From contig CAWJDO010000002.1 in the NCBI GenBank assembly GCA_963841635.1, positions 3,472,001 through 3,536,000 on the forward strand: DNA of 64,000 bases, written 5' to 3'. Positions within the stretch are counted from its first letter, which is position 1; each line of letters begins with the position of its first letter. Made by a program: the position numbers and the translations under genes. Source of the DNA: DASWZN01 sp963841635. Its GTDB lineage: Bacteria; Acidobacteriota; Terriglobia; Bryobacterales; Bryobacteraceae. Below are positions 51,758 through 60,208 of this stretch, in pieces. Below the pieces are notes generated by a model. It did not search any database. It was not told the DNA's origin and saw only the letters and a list, made by a program, of their open reading frames with translations.

Positions 51758-52441
51758 TCATGCTGAAAGGCGCTGCTGGCGCGGCCTTCCCGCCGGCCGT
51801 GGCCGCAACCGGCAGTTCAGGGCACCTTCCAGATTAACGACGAAGCCCTCGGAGCCGAAAGGCCGGCCGGTTAACGTAGCCTCTTGCAGGCGCTGGTGCC
51901 AGGCCTCGTCCTCCACACTGGTTTCGAGCGCGCGCCGCCAGCGGACGCTGTCATAGTTGGCGCTCCAGGCGGACATGTCGAGCAGGCCCGAGCGATCCCG
52001 CCCCGTCAGGTGGGCCAGGGCGCTCGACCACGGCCAGGAGTCGGCATGGTCCACCAGATCCGCATGGACCGGATTCGTTTCCACGTATTGCGCCACCACC
52101 CAAACGTGCCCGTCTTCGACCGGGCAGGAGTAAAACCGCGCCTGCCACACGTGGCCGCAGCTCCCGCGGCGAGCGTTCCAGTAGCGCGCGTAGGCCGAAT
52201 GCGTGCGCCCCAGGACCCGCGCCAGGGAGTCCGCCCGCTCGGGCACGGCCAGCAGATGGATGTGATTAGGCATCAGGCAGTAGGCCCAAATGGTGAGGCC
52301 GAATTGACGGCGGTTCCCGCGGAGCATGCCCAGGTAGACGGAGCGGTCCTGGTCGGAGAGAAAGGTGGACTGCCGGCCATTCCCCCTGGCGGTGATGTGG
52401 TGCGGAAGGCCGGGCACGACAACGCGGGCGAGTCGGGACAT
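51758..52441 (-). CDS. REP-associated tyrosine transposase (Y1, RayT-like)
   Basis: 227 aa single-strand DNA transposase. The HUH motif is MPNHIHLL (H60 and H62) and the nucleophile is Y119 in QYVETNPVHADLV. The start MSRLARVVVPGLPHHITARGN is typical of IS200-like/TnpA-REP proteins. Family members are linked to dispersed REP sequences, and this window has six copies of a 30-bp intergenic repeat, though the link here is only inferred. All catalytic residues are intact, so it may be active. Confidence 0.9.
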   Translation of the reverse strand: MSRLARVVVPGLPHHITARGNGRQSTFLSDQDRSVYLGMLRGNRRQFGLTIWAYCLMPNHIHLLAVPERADSLARVLGRTHSAYARYWNARRGSCGHVWQARFYSCPVEDGHVWVVAQYVETNPVHADLVDHADSWPWSSALAHLTGRDRSGLLDMSAWSANYDSVRWRRALETSVEDEAWHQRLQEATLTGRPFGSEGFVVNLEGALNCRLRPRPAGRPRQQRLSA

Positions 52442-52481
52442 TCACTGGGGTAGTGCCGGGGCGGCGCGCTGGCTCTCCGGG

Positions 52482-52516
52482 AATTGGTGAATGAGTATAC
52501 TGTCCCGAATTTAATC
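52482..52516 (+). repeat. Right 35-bp inverted repeat of the transposase element
   Basis: Perfect reverse complement of 51723-51757. It lies 7 bp from the stop of the zinc-ribbon protein gene. Confidence 0.9.
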
Positions 52517-52522
52517 TTTGAT

Positions 52523-52834
52523 CTAAAGGTCGATGTCGCGCTTCGGCGGCGGCTCGTTGGGGCTTTCTTTAGCCTTCTTGAAAAGCTCGTCGAACTTGCG
52601 CGCCAGGATCTGAGGCTGGTTGCGCTCGGTCTCGAACGATCGCTGGAACGCTTCCTCGCGGCGCGCCGCCGCGCCCTTCAACCTCTCCAGGCCGGTCTCG
52701 ATGTCCGCCAGTTCGCGCGGCTTCTCCGCGGCCTTGAACGTGATCACGGCACGGGTGGCGGGGTCCACCTGCAGCTCAGCCTTGCAGCATGGGCACACCA
52801 CATCCACCAATCCCGTTCCCTTCGTCTTGGCCAT
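52523..52834 (-). CDS. Small zinc-ribbon/coiled-coil protein
   Basis: 103 aa. The N-terminus has a CPCC motif (C14, C16, C17), a partial zinc-binding knuckle, followed by VDPATRAVITFK. The rest (about 35-103) is a charged helix likely to form a coiled coil. Similar short proteins occur in Acidobacteria without assigned function. The transposase element is inserted 7 bp after its stop. It lies downstream of the receiver gene and may be co-transcribed with it. Confidence 0.6.
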   Translation of the reverse strand: MAKTKGTGLVDVVCPCCKAELQVDPATRAVITFKAAEKPRELADIETGLERLKGAAARREEAFQRSFETERNQPQILARKFDELFKKAKESPNEPPPKRDIDL

Positions 52835-52857
52835 ACCGGAATCTTAGCGCATCTCGC

Positions 52858-53268
52858 CTACGCCCCTCCGGCCGCTCCCACCGCGGGCGTATCCAGCACC
52901 TCTCGCATCTTCCTCGCCAGCATCTGCTGCGTGAACGGCTTCTGAAGAAACGGAATGCCGATGGTCGAGATGTTGTAGTACTTCAGCAGCGTCTCTTTCA
53001 TGAACCCGGACATGTAGAGGACCCGCAAGCCGCGCCGCACACCAGTGAGGCGATCGGCAAGCTCGCGGCCGTTCAGTTGGGGCATAGCCATGTCGGTCAG
53101 CAGCAGGTCGATCTCCCCCTCGCGCGTTTGCGCGATCTGGATCGCCTCTTCCGGGTCGGTTACACCAAGGACGGTATACCCCTCGCGCACCAGCATCTTC
53201 TTGACCATCGTAACGACCTGCGGCTCGTCATCCACGAGCAGCACAGTCTCCCGTTGTGGTCGGTCCAT
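52858..53268 (-). CDS. Response regulator receiver protein
   Basis: 136 aa receiver domain. D13 and D14 (LLVDDEP), the phospho-acceptor Asp in LLLTDMAMPQLNG, and the Lys in FLQKPF are conserved. There is no output domain; the Ala/Gly-rich tail is short. It resembles receivers separated from hybrid kinases (LRVLYMSGFMKE). It follows the addA-like gene by 56 bp and precedes the zinc-ribbon gene. The partner is unknown. Confidence 0.85.
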   Translation of the reverse strand: MDRPQRETVLLVDDEPQVVTMVKKMLVREGYTVLGVTDPEEAIQIAQTREGEIDLLLTDMAMPQLNGRELADRLTGVRRGLRVLYMSGFMKETLLKYYNISTIGIPFLQKPFTQQMLARKMREVLDTPAVGAAGGA

Positions 53269-53324
53269 GCGGGCTCCTCCCTGCTCCCCTCTGACTTCAC
53301 TGCTAATACTTCGAGTTTAGCACC

Positions 53325-56300
53325 CTACGCGGTGGCCGCTTCCAGATACTCACGCCAGGCCGCGAGCAGCGGGAAGTAGAGGCCCGCGCGGATGGGACGA
53401 GAGTCGAGCCGGGCGAAGAGCTCCCGGTAAACCGCCATCTGGCCGCGGTACTTCTCGCGCTGCGCATCGAGGAAGCCTTCGAGGTCGCCGCCGGCGTGCT
53501 CGCTGGTTTTGAAATCGACGATCCACCGGACGCCATCGGCATCCACGAACGTCCGGTCCACCCGCACCGCCCTGAGACCGCCCTCCACCATACCGACCAG
53601 CGGGTATTCCGAGTGCGCCTCCGCGTGGACCTCGTCGAGGATCCACCGGCCGCGCCGGTCGCCCAGAGTGGCCGTCAGCGCGCGGCGCACCGTGGCCGCG
53701 GCGTCGAGGATCTCAGACGATGGGACGCCCAGCGTCCGCAAGGCCGTCTCGATCACGGCGCCATGCGCGTCGATGCGCTTCTGGCCCCACGCCGCCGGGC
53801 CATCGCGGGCAATTTGCGCGAACATCTGATGCACCACCGTTCCAATGTGGCGCAGCGTATCGCCGACCCATTCGAAGGTTGGCGACTCTTCAACCGGCAA
53901 CCCTGGCCCGCCTTCCGCCGCTGCCGTCGATGGCGGGGCTGAGGGCGCGGACCAACCCGAGGGCAGCCTCCTCAAGGGCACAGGCGGGATCCGGGAAACC
54001 ACGGCCCGAGGCTCTGGCCGGGGCGGCAGCGCCTCCTCGGCGCGAGTGAACTCATCCTTGACCTTCTGCCAGAGATGGTCCAGCAACCCGACGGCTTTCA
54101 ATCCCTTGTCCGAGCGGGTCGCGCAGCCGAGCAGATGAAGGCGCTTCGCGGCTCGCGTCGCAGCGACATAGAGCAGCCGCGCCTCTTCGTTTTCACGCTT
54201 CTGCTTTTCGATACTCTTCACGTAGGCGGAGAGTTGGTCCTTCTTCGCGCCGGCGGCCTTCACGGGCGCCAGCAGCAGATCCCTCGGCCGTTCGAGCCAC
54301 GCCAGCAGCCGCGGTTCATCCGACATTACCGAGCGACCGAGGCCCGGCACGATGACCACGTCGAACTCCAGCCCCTTGGCTTTGTGAATCGACATCACCT
54401 GAAGCGAGTCGTCGGCTTCGGGATCGGCGGCGGCGTACAAGCGTCCCACCTCTTCGGCCAGCCCCTCGATGCTGGTGTCGCCGCCGTCGTCGAGCCTCTC
54501 GAGAAGATCGAGGAAGGCCGCCGCGTTCTCGATCTCGCCGGGCTCGGTGGCGCAGGCGGGGCCGCCCAGAGCGATCCAGCAAGCCTCGATCCAGGGACGG
54601 AGCCGCGCGCCGCGACGAGCCGCCGCCTCGTCGAGCACCGCAACCACACGCTCGAGCCGGGCCTGGCCATCTTCGCTCAACCGCGCGACCCGGACCCGAT
54701 CGTGGAGCAGTTCCCAGATCGTGGTGTCCTTGGGAACACCGGCGGCGAGCGCGTGCAGGTCCGCCAGCGTCAGCCCGCACCACGGCGCGCGCAGGATGGC
54801 GAGCCAGGCGACGCGGTCGGCCGGATGCAGCAGCGCGCGGGTCAGAGCCAGCAGGTCCTGCGTGATGGCGACTTCGCCCAACTGGTCGATCTCGACGGCG
54901 CGGTATTTCAGATTAGCGCGGCGCAGCGCGCGCAGAATCGAGGGCAGATGCGTGCGGGCGCGATACAGCACGGCGGTCTTCGCGCCGGCCGCGCGTGCGT
55001 CCCTGGCGATCTCCACCACCCGCTCGGCTTCGGCCTCGTCGTCTTTATCGAAGAACGGGTGCACCTGGACCGCCAGGTCCGTCCCCGCGGGCTTCGTGGC
55101 CGACGAGGGCGCAAAGCGCACCGCCCCGGTCGCTATATCATCGCCACCCTTGATCACATCAGGGAACACGTCATTGACCCAATCGACAATTCCCTGCTCC
55201 GAGCGGAAGTTCATTTCAAGCTGCAGGCGCTCGAGCCGCACTGGACCGATGCCGTCGCGCGCTGCCCGCAGGAACAAACCAACCTCGGCCTCGCGGAAGC
55301 GGAAGATCGACTGCATCGGATCGCCCACCAGAAACAGCGTCCGTCCGTCGCCCGGTTCCCAACCGGCGAGAAGCTTCTGGATCAGGTCGAACTGCGTGAA
55401 GGAGGTGTCCTGGAACTCATCTACCAGCAGGTGCTGGATGCGATAGTCCAGCGCCAGCGCCAGGTCGGTGGGATCGTCGTCCTCGCCGAGCGCCGTTTGG
55501 GCGGCGAGCGCGATCCCGGTAAAATCGGCCTGCCCTTTCTCGCGGAAGACTGTCTCCACCTGGGCGGCGGCGAGCTTGAGCACGGGGATCAGCGCGGCGA
55601 GCACTTCCCACTGGTCTTCGTCGAAAACGGCGGGCGGAAGTGAGCGCAGGGCGGAAAGGCGCTCGCGGAATTCGTCGTGCGCGTGGAGCTCGACCAACAG
55701 TTGCTTGATCCGGTTCTTCTCCGCGCGCGAAGCAGGCGGGAAGCCCTGCCGCTTATCCGGGGCTTTGCGCCAGGCGCCCTCTTGAGTGAGTAGCATCGTG
55801 GCGATTCCGAGCCAGGCGGGAAGGTCCCGCGGAAGATCGCCCAAGCCGGAGCACGCTGCAAGAACCGGATCGTCGGCGTTCTCGGCGGCATAGCGAGCGA
55901 GGGAACAAAGTTCGCCGGCCAGCAATCGCGGGGCGGAGTCGTGGACCTTCGCGAGCGCCTCCTCGATCACCCGCTGCATCCCGCGCTCCAGGATCGGGCG
56001 CGCTGCCGCGGCATCCTCCACTCCCCCCAGATGGCGCAGCCACTGATCACGCCGCGCAAGCATCGCGGCCAGGAACTGCGTGAGCGCCGCGTAATCGTTG
56101 TCGAGGTGCAGCAGGACGCGAGCGAGCGAAGGCCCGTGGGCGCCGTCTTCGACCTGATCGATGGTCCGCCGCGCGGCCTCCGTGTAGAGCCCATCGGCAA
56201 TCTCGATAATCTCCGGCGGCGCGCCCAGACGCGACAGCCACGGCATCCGGCGCACCAGGGAATCGCACAGCGAATCGATGGTGCGTATGCGTAGGCGGCT

Positions 56301-56630
56301 GGCATTCTCCAGCAGGTTCCACTCGCGCGCCGCATCGCGTTCCCTCGCGGCGCGCGCAAGACGCCAGGTCTCGGCGGCGTGTGGCTGCTCCGGCTCGGGT
56401 CCGGCGGCGCTCCGAATAGCCTCCAGCACGCGCCGCCGCATCTCGCCCGCCGCCTTGCGCGTGAACGTGATGGCGACCACGGATTCCGGGTCCTCCACGC
56501 GAGCCAGGAGAACCAGGTAGCGCTGGATCAACAGCTCGGTCTTGCCCGAGCCGGCCGGGGCCTGAACGATGAACGAGCACGTGGGATCGAGCGCACGCGC
56601 GCGCTGGGCGGCGTCGCGGATCTCAGGCAT
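53325..56630 (-). CDS. AddA/UvrD-like helicase-nuclease
   Basis: 1101 aa. N-terminal SF1 helicase: Walker A APAGSGKTELL (K30), motif Ia ITFTRKAAGEMR, motif II VDEFQDTSF and late motifs MSIHKAKGLEFDVVIVPG. The C-terminus holds a RecB-type nuclease motif (VDFKTSEHAGGD...QMAVYREL). Together with the neighbouring AddB-like protein it would process double-strand DNA ends for recombination. The ATG at 56630 overlaps the end of the AddB-like gene by 8 bp; the frame upstream is spurious. The pair fits the family often called AddAB-like or probable DNA repair proteins, not classical RecBCD. Confidence 0.88.
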   Translation of the reverse strand: MPEIRDAAQRARALDPTCSFIVQAPAGSGKTELLIQRYLVLLARVEDPESVVAITFTRKAAGEMRRRVLEAIRSAAGPEPEQPHAAETWRLARAARERDAAREWNLLENASRLRIRTIDSLCDSLVRRMPWLSRLGAPPEIIEIADGLYTEAARRTIDQVEDGAHGPSLARVLLHLDNDYAALTQFLAAMLARRDQWLRHLGGVEDAAAARPILERGMQRVIEEALAKVHDSAPRLLAGELCSLARYAAENADDPVLAACSGLGDLPRDLPAWLGIATMLLTQEGAWRKAPDKRQGFPPASRAEKNRIKQLLVELHAHDEFRERLSALRSLPPAVFDEDQWEVLAALIPVLKLAAAQVETVFREKGQADFTGIALAAQTALGEDDDPTDLALALDYRIQHLLVDEFQDTSFTQFDLIQKLLAGWEPGDGRTLFLVGDPMQSIFRFREAEVGLFLRAARDGIGPVRLERLQLEMNFRSEQGIVDWVNDVFPDVIKGGDDIATGAVRFAPSSATKPAGTDLAVQVHPFFDKDDEAEAERVVEIARDARAAGAKTAVLYRARTHLPSILRALRRANLKYRAVEIDQLGEVAITQDLLALTRALLHPADRVAWLAILRAPWCGLTLADLHALAAGVPKDTTIWELLHDRVRVARLSEDGQARLERVVAVLDEAAARRGARLRPWIEACWIALGGPACATEPGEIENAAAFLDLLERLDDGGDTSIEGLAEEVGRLYAAADPEADDSLQVMSIHKAKGLEFDVVIVPGLGRSVMSDEPRLLAWLERPRDLLLAPVKAAGAKKDQLSAYVKSIEKQKRENEEARLLYVAATRAAKRLHLLGCATRSDKGLKAVGLLDHLWQKVKDEFTRAEEALPPRPEPRAVVSRIPPVPLRRLPSGWSAPSAPPSTAAAEGGPGLPVEESPTFEWVGDTLRHIGTVVHQMFAQIARDGPAAWGQKRIDAHGAVIETALRTLGVPSSEILDAAATVRRALTATLGDRRGRWILDEVHAEAHSEYPLVGMVEGGLRAVRVDRTFVDADGVRWIVDFKTSEHAGGDLEGFLDAQREKYRGQMAVYRELFARLDSRPIRAGLYFPLLAAWREYLEAATA

Positions 56631-59211
56631 CGCCGTCCTCCGTTTCGAAAGCCGCGGCGGGCGCTTCGGATTCCGAGAAGCGGCACAGGGCCAGGAGCGT
56701 GCAATGGCGGCAGGTGGCCGGCTTCTTAGGATCCACGTTCGCGACGCCGGCGCGGAAATCGGCGCCGAGGCGATCGAGGACACGGCGCCACTCGCCGACC
56801 TCTGAATCCAGATCTCGAGCCTTGACTCCCGGGACCAGCCCATCCGCCGCCGCATAGCCCTTGAACACCGTTTCTCCGGCGCGGAGTTGTCCGAACAGCA
56901 CCGCTCCAAGCGGATCCTGGTGGCTCACGGCGTAGAGCGGCAACTGCGGCTCGTCCGGCCTGTCCCCAAACCACGAATTGGGCGTCGGCTGGCCCGACTT
57001 GTAGTCGATGATGACGTGGCGGCCGTCTTCCAAACGGTCCACGCGATCGACTCGCACCTCGCAGCGGACTCCGCCTGCTTCAGCGAAGCCTTTCTTCTCC
57101 GAGGCCAGGACGGTGAACGGCGTGCGCCGCTTTTCGAGCTCCAGCCAATCTCCAAGGAGCCGCTCCAGGCGCTGCTGTTCGATCGCCGCGAATGCCTCCG
57201 GGAGCGCTTCGCTGCGCCGCGTTTCGATCGCGGCGAGCGCGTCCGCGACCGCCGCTTCCACCACGCCGCCCAGTTCGGATTCCGTCGCCGCGCAAAGGCG
57301 AGCGTGGCTGCCCAGCCGGTCCCAAACCGTTTCAAGGGCCTTGTGGACCAGCGTGCCGCGTTCCATGGGACTGAGCCCGGGCGCTGGAGCGTCCAAAGGC
57401 ACGGCGCCCAGGCGCAGCTCGGCGAAAGCGCGGAACGGGCACTGGGCCTGATACTGGAAGACCCGCGTTCCACCCGGCGCCGTCTCGTCCTCGTAGGGCG
57501 GCGCGGTGCTGTCCTCGATCTTCTCCAACGTGGCTGGCGAATCGAGCGCGGGGCTGGCGGAAGCTTGCTCCACCTGCGGCAGGTGGGCGATGAGCGGACT
57601 CGGGCCCAGCTCAAAGTCTCCTTCGCGCGAGGCGTAGCTCACCACGACGTCGGGCGCGCTCGCCAGCAGACGGCCGGTGATCCGCGCGGCGAACGCGAAT
57701 TCCCGCTCCGGCGAAGCGTGCGGCAATCCTCTCGCGCGCTGGAGCGACGGCGGCAGGAACGCGGCGAGGTTGGGCGCACCCGGCCAATGCTCGTCGTCGA
57801 GGCCGGCGATCCACAGGTGATCGAAGCGCATGCCGAATGTATCGAGCGGCTCGAGGATCTGGATCGGCGCAGGCCCGCTCTCCGGCTGGAAGGTCTTCGC
57901 CGCAGCCATGCGGTTCAGGCGGCTGAGCGCGTCGCTATAAGTTATGTGAGCCAGAACCGCGCCCAGCTTGGCGAAGTCCGAAAGCAATTCGCGCCACGCT
58001 TTGACGGTCTGATACTCCGCGCTCGCCAGTGCCGCCTCACCCGGCCAACCGAGATGCGTGAGCAGGGTCGAAAACGCGCGAGCCCACTCCGGCGGACTCG
58101 CCTCCGCGGGTAGCGATTCGCGCTCGCGCCTCCAGGCGGCGAGCGACGCCGCTAGATCCGGGCACCCGTGAGTGACGGCAAGCCGCTCGATGCGTGCCAC
58201 CGAAACGCGATTGGCGCCCCGCCGCAGCGCGGCCTCGAGCGACGCGCGCTGGCTCCATTCGCTCCGCGCTGCCCCCAGGAAGGGCGACCGCAGCAGCCGG
58301 CTCACCAGGTCGAATTCGTTCGCACCGGGGCCGAGATCGAGGGTCAGCAATGCCGCGCGCACCAACGGAAACGAGGCCAGCGCGGGCCCCACCGCCATGT
58401 TGAAGAAGGGCCGGTCCATCAGGCTCGCGAAGGTGCGTTCGACGCGGTCGCGCACATCGTCCAGATTCCGAATGACCACCGCGATGCCCGTCTCGCCGTC
58501 ATCGAGCAGCGCGCTTGCCCAACGCGCCGCCGCGTCGATTTCGAGCCGGCTGTCGGGGAAGGAAGAGCGCACGGCGGCCGGCGTCGAACAGCCCGGCGCC
58601 TGTCCCGCTTCCAACACATCGCACGGGCAAGCGGCGAGGAATTCCCGCTGCTGCGGAGTGAGCTCGTCGAAGCCGGCCAGGATGATCCGCTCCGGCAGCG
58701 GCAAGCCGGCCAGGCGTGCGGCCAGGTAGTCCGTGGCGCTCGCCCGGTCGATCCAGCCCTCACGTTCGCCGGTGGAGGTGAACGCACGCGTCCATGTCAG
58801 GAACGCCCGCGTGTCGTCGGTCGCTGAAGCTTCGAGAACCGCCGCGTCGAGCCGCCAGGCGCGCACCAGTTCCCACGTGGCCGCCGCAGCCTTGGCGGTC
58901 GCGGCGAGTTGGAGCAATCCGTCGCCACCAGGCGAGCCCGCGATAGCCCGCTCCCAGACGGCCGCTTCCTGATTCTCGTCGAGGAGCAGGGGGGCGGGCT
59001 GGCCCGAATACACCAGCGTGTCCCACACTTCTCCCACCCACGCGGACCAAGGCAGAATCGCCGGCGCTTCCCATGCAGCGCGCCCGGCTGCGCGCTCCAG
59101 CGCGTTCAACTGCTCCTGGAGCGTGCGCGCGAGCCGGCGGCTTGCGGTGACTAGCGTCGCGCCGGCGCGCGCCTGTTCGAGTGCGACGTCGAAGAAGATC
59201 GTCACGGGCAA
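56623..59211 (-). CDS. AddB-like PD-(D/E)XK nuclease
   Basis: 862 aa, matching the profile of the TIGR03623-type probable DNA repair proteins. The C-terminal nuclease motif is IDYKSGQPTP with LPLYAVSH, and the AddB-like Fe-S ligands are one Cys in QCPFRAF and three in TCRHCTLLALC. The N-terminal helicase-like part lacks a good Walker A, as in AddB. It starts 6 bp after thrB and overlaps the addA-like gene, so the three form one operon. Confidence 0.85.
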   Translation of the reverse strand: MPVTIFFDVALEQARAGATLVTASRRLARTLQEQLNALERAAGRAAWEAPAILPWSAWVGEVWDTLVYSGQPAPLLLDENQEAAVWERAIAGSPGGDGLLQLAATAKAAAATWELVRAWRLDAAVLEASATDDTRAFLTWTRAFTSTGEREGWIDRASATDYLAARLAGLPLPERIILAGFDELTPQQREFLAACPCDVLEAGQAPGCSTPAAVRSSFPDSRLEIDAAARWASALLDDGETGIAVVIRNLDDVRDRVERTFASLMDRPFFNMAVGPALASFPLVRAALLTLDLGPGANEFDLVSRLLRSPFLGAARSEWSQRASLEAALRRGANRVSVARIERLAVTHGCPDLAASLAAWRRERESLPAEASPPEWARAFSTLLTHLGWPGEAALASAEYQTVKAWRELLSDFAKLGAVLAHITYSDALSRLNRMAAAKTFQPESGPAPIQILEPLDTFGMRFDHLWIAGLDDEHWPGAPNLAAFLPPSLQRARGLPHASPEREFAFAARITGRLLASAPDVVVSYASREGDFELGPSPLIAHLPQVEQASASPALDSPATLEKIEDSTAPPYEDETAPGGTRVFQYQAQCPFRAFAELRLGAVPLDAPAPGLSPMERGTLVHKALETVWDRLGSHARLCAATESELGGVVEAAVADALAAIETRRSEALPEAFAAIEQQRLERLLGDWLELEKRRTPFTVLASEKKGFAEAGGVRCEVRVDRVDRLEDGRHVIIDYKSGQPTPNSWFGDRPDEPQLPLYAVSHQDPLGAVLFGQLRAGETVFKGYAAADGLVPGVKARDLDSEVGEWRRVLDRLGADFRAGVANVDPKKPATCRHCTLLALCRFSESEAPAAAFETEDGDA

Positions 59212-59217
59212 GATGGA

Positions 59218-60120
59218 CTATTGTAATGCCAGCTCGTACCCGTGCGCGGCCACCTCGGTCCAGCAAATCTCCGAAGCGTGGCCGTGAAGAGCGAACACCT
59301 GGCGCGGAAGGTCGCACACCTGTTCGCATCCGCGCTCGTAGAAGACCAGAATCGACGGGCCGGCGCCGCTCAGCACGCAGCCCAGAAGCCCGGGCGCGCG
59401 CAGCCTGACGATCTCATCAAGGCCCGGCACGAGCGGACCGCGGTAGGACTGGTGGATGCGGTCTTCGAGCGCCGTTGGAAACGCGCTGGCGGAACCGGCG
59501 GCCATCGCGGCCACCAGCAACGCGGCTCGCTGCACGTTGAACACCGCATCGGCGCGCGAGTAACATTCCGGAAGCACGGAGCGCGCCTTGGTGGTCGGCA
59601 GATCGAAATCCGGCACCACCACCGCGACACCGAACCGTGCCGGCATCTCCAACCGCACGGCGCGCGCGGAGCCGCCGGAATCGATCGCGCTGGCCACGAT
59701 CGAACCGAGCACGCAGGCCGCAACGTTGTCCGGGTGGCCCTCGATGCGCGCGGCTTCGTTGAGAATCCGCAGCGGCTTCCAGCCGAGATGGAGAAGCTGA
59801 TCGGCGATGACGACGCCCGCGGTGAGCGCGGCCGCGCTCGATCCCAGCCCCTTGCCGATGGGAATGTCGTTGCGGATTTCCAACTCCACCGGCGGCAGCG
59901 AGGCGCGTACATCGGCGGCCACCGTCCCGGCGGTCTGCCAGATGAGGTTGGTGGCATCGAGCGGAATGCATTCGGAATCGCGTCCCGAAGCGCGCATGAT
60001 CAGCTCCGCGCTCGGCCGGAAGCGGCACTCGAGATAGATTCCCAGCGCCAGTCCCAGGGCGTCGAAGCCGGGCCCGAGGTTCGCACTCGAAGCCGGCACT
60101 TTGAGAGTGGTCCAGTTCAT
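59218..60120 (-). CDS. thrB: Homoserine kinase
   Basis: Phosphorylates L-homoserine in threonine synthesis. 300 aa with the GHMP kinase motifs: KVPASSANLGPGFDALGLAL at the N-terminus, the ATP loop PIGKGLGSSAAAL and the C-terminal GCVLSGAGPSI. An extended -10 box precedes it. It is an odd first member of an operon with the addB/addA-like genes; thrA and thrC are not nearby. Confidence 0.93.
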   Translation of the reverse strand: MNWTTLKVPASSANLGPGFDALGLALGIYLECRFRPSAELIMRASGRDSECIPLDATNLIWQTAGTVAADVRASLPPVELEIRNDIPIGKGLGSSAAALTAGVVIADQLLHLGWKPLRILNEAARIEGHPDNVAACVLGSIVASAIDSGGSARAVRLEMPARFGVAVVVPDFDLPTTKARSVLPECYSRADAVFNVQRAALLVAAMAAGSASAFPTALEDRIHQSYRGPLVPGLDEIVRLRAPGLLGCVLSGAGPSILVFYERGCEQVCDLPRQVFALHGHASEICWTEVAAHGYELALQ

Positions 60121-60134
60121 TCCTAGAATTGGAA

Positions 60135-60143
60135 AGTATAGCA
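60135..60143 (-). promoter_or_regulatory. Extended -10 promoter of the thrB-addB-addA operon
   Basis: TGCTATACT on the minus strand, an extended -10 with TATACT, ends 14 nt before the ATG at 60120. Confidence 0.5.
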
Positions 60144-60179
60144 GTCCGCTTGCTGACGCGCGCGCCTGCGCCTCGGTGC
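60144..60179 (+). repeat. Dispersed intergenic repeat, copy 6 (variant)
   Basis: Same start (GTCCGCTTGCTGACGCGCGCG) as copy 1 but with about 6 extra bases before the CTCGGTGC end. It lies between the divergent thrB and murJ genes. Confidence 0.65.
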
Positions 60180-60196
60180 TGGCCTCGCGACCACGC

Positions 60197-60202
60197 TAAT
60201 CT
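60197..60202 (+). promoter_or_regulatory. -10 element of murJ
   Basis: TAATCT ending 6 nt before a TTG start at 60209, leaderless-type spacing. Confidence 0.35.
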
Positions 60203-60208
60203 TGTAGC

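Larger units (their letters stand above)
51723..52516 (-). mobile_element. REP-associated transposase element with perfect 35-bp terminal inverted repeats
   Basis: 794-bp unit made of one Y1-type transposase gene and flanking inverted repeats. It sits in a convergent gap, 6 bp after the adenosine kinase stop and 7 bp from the zinc-ribbon gene stop. No target-site duplication is seen, as expected for a Y1 enzyme. Confidence 0.7.
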
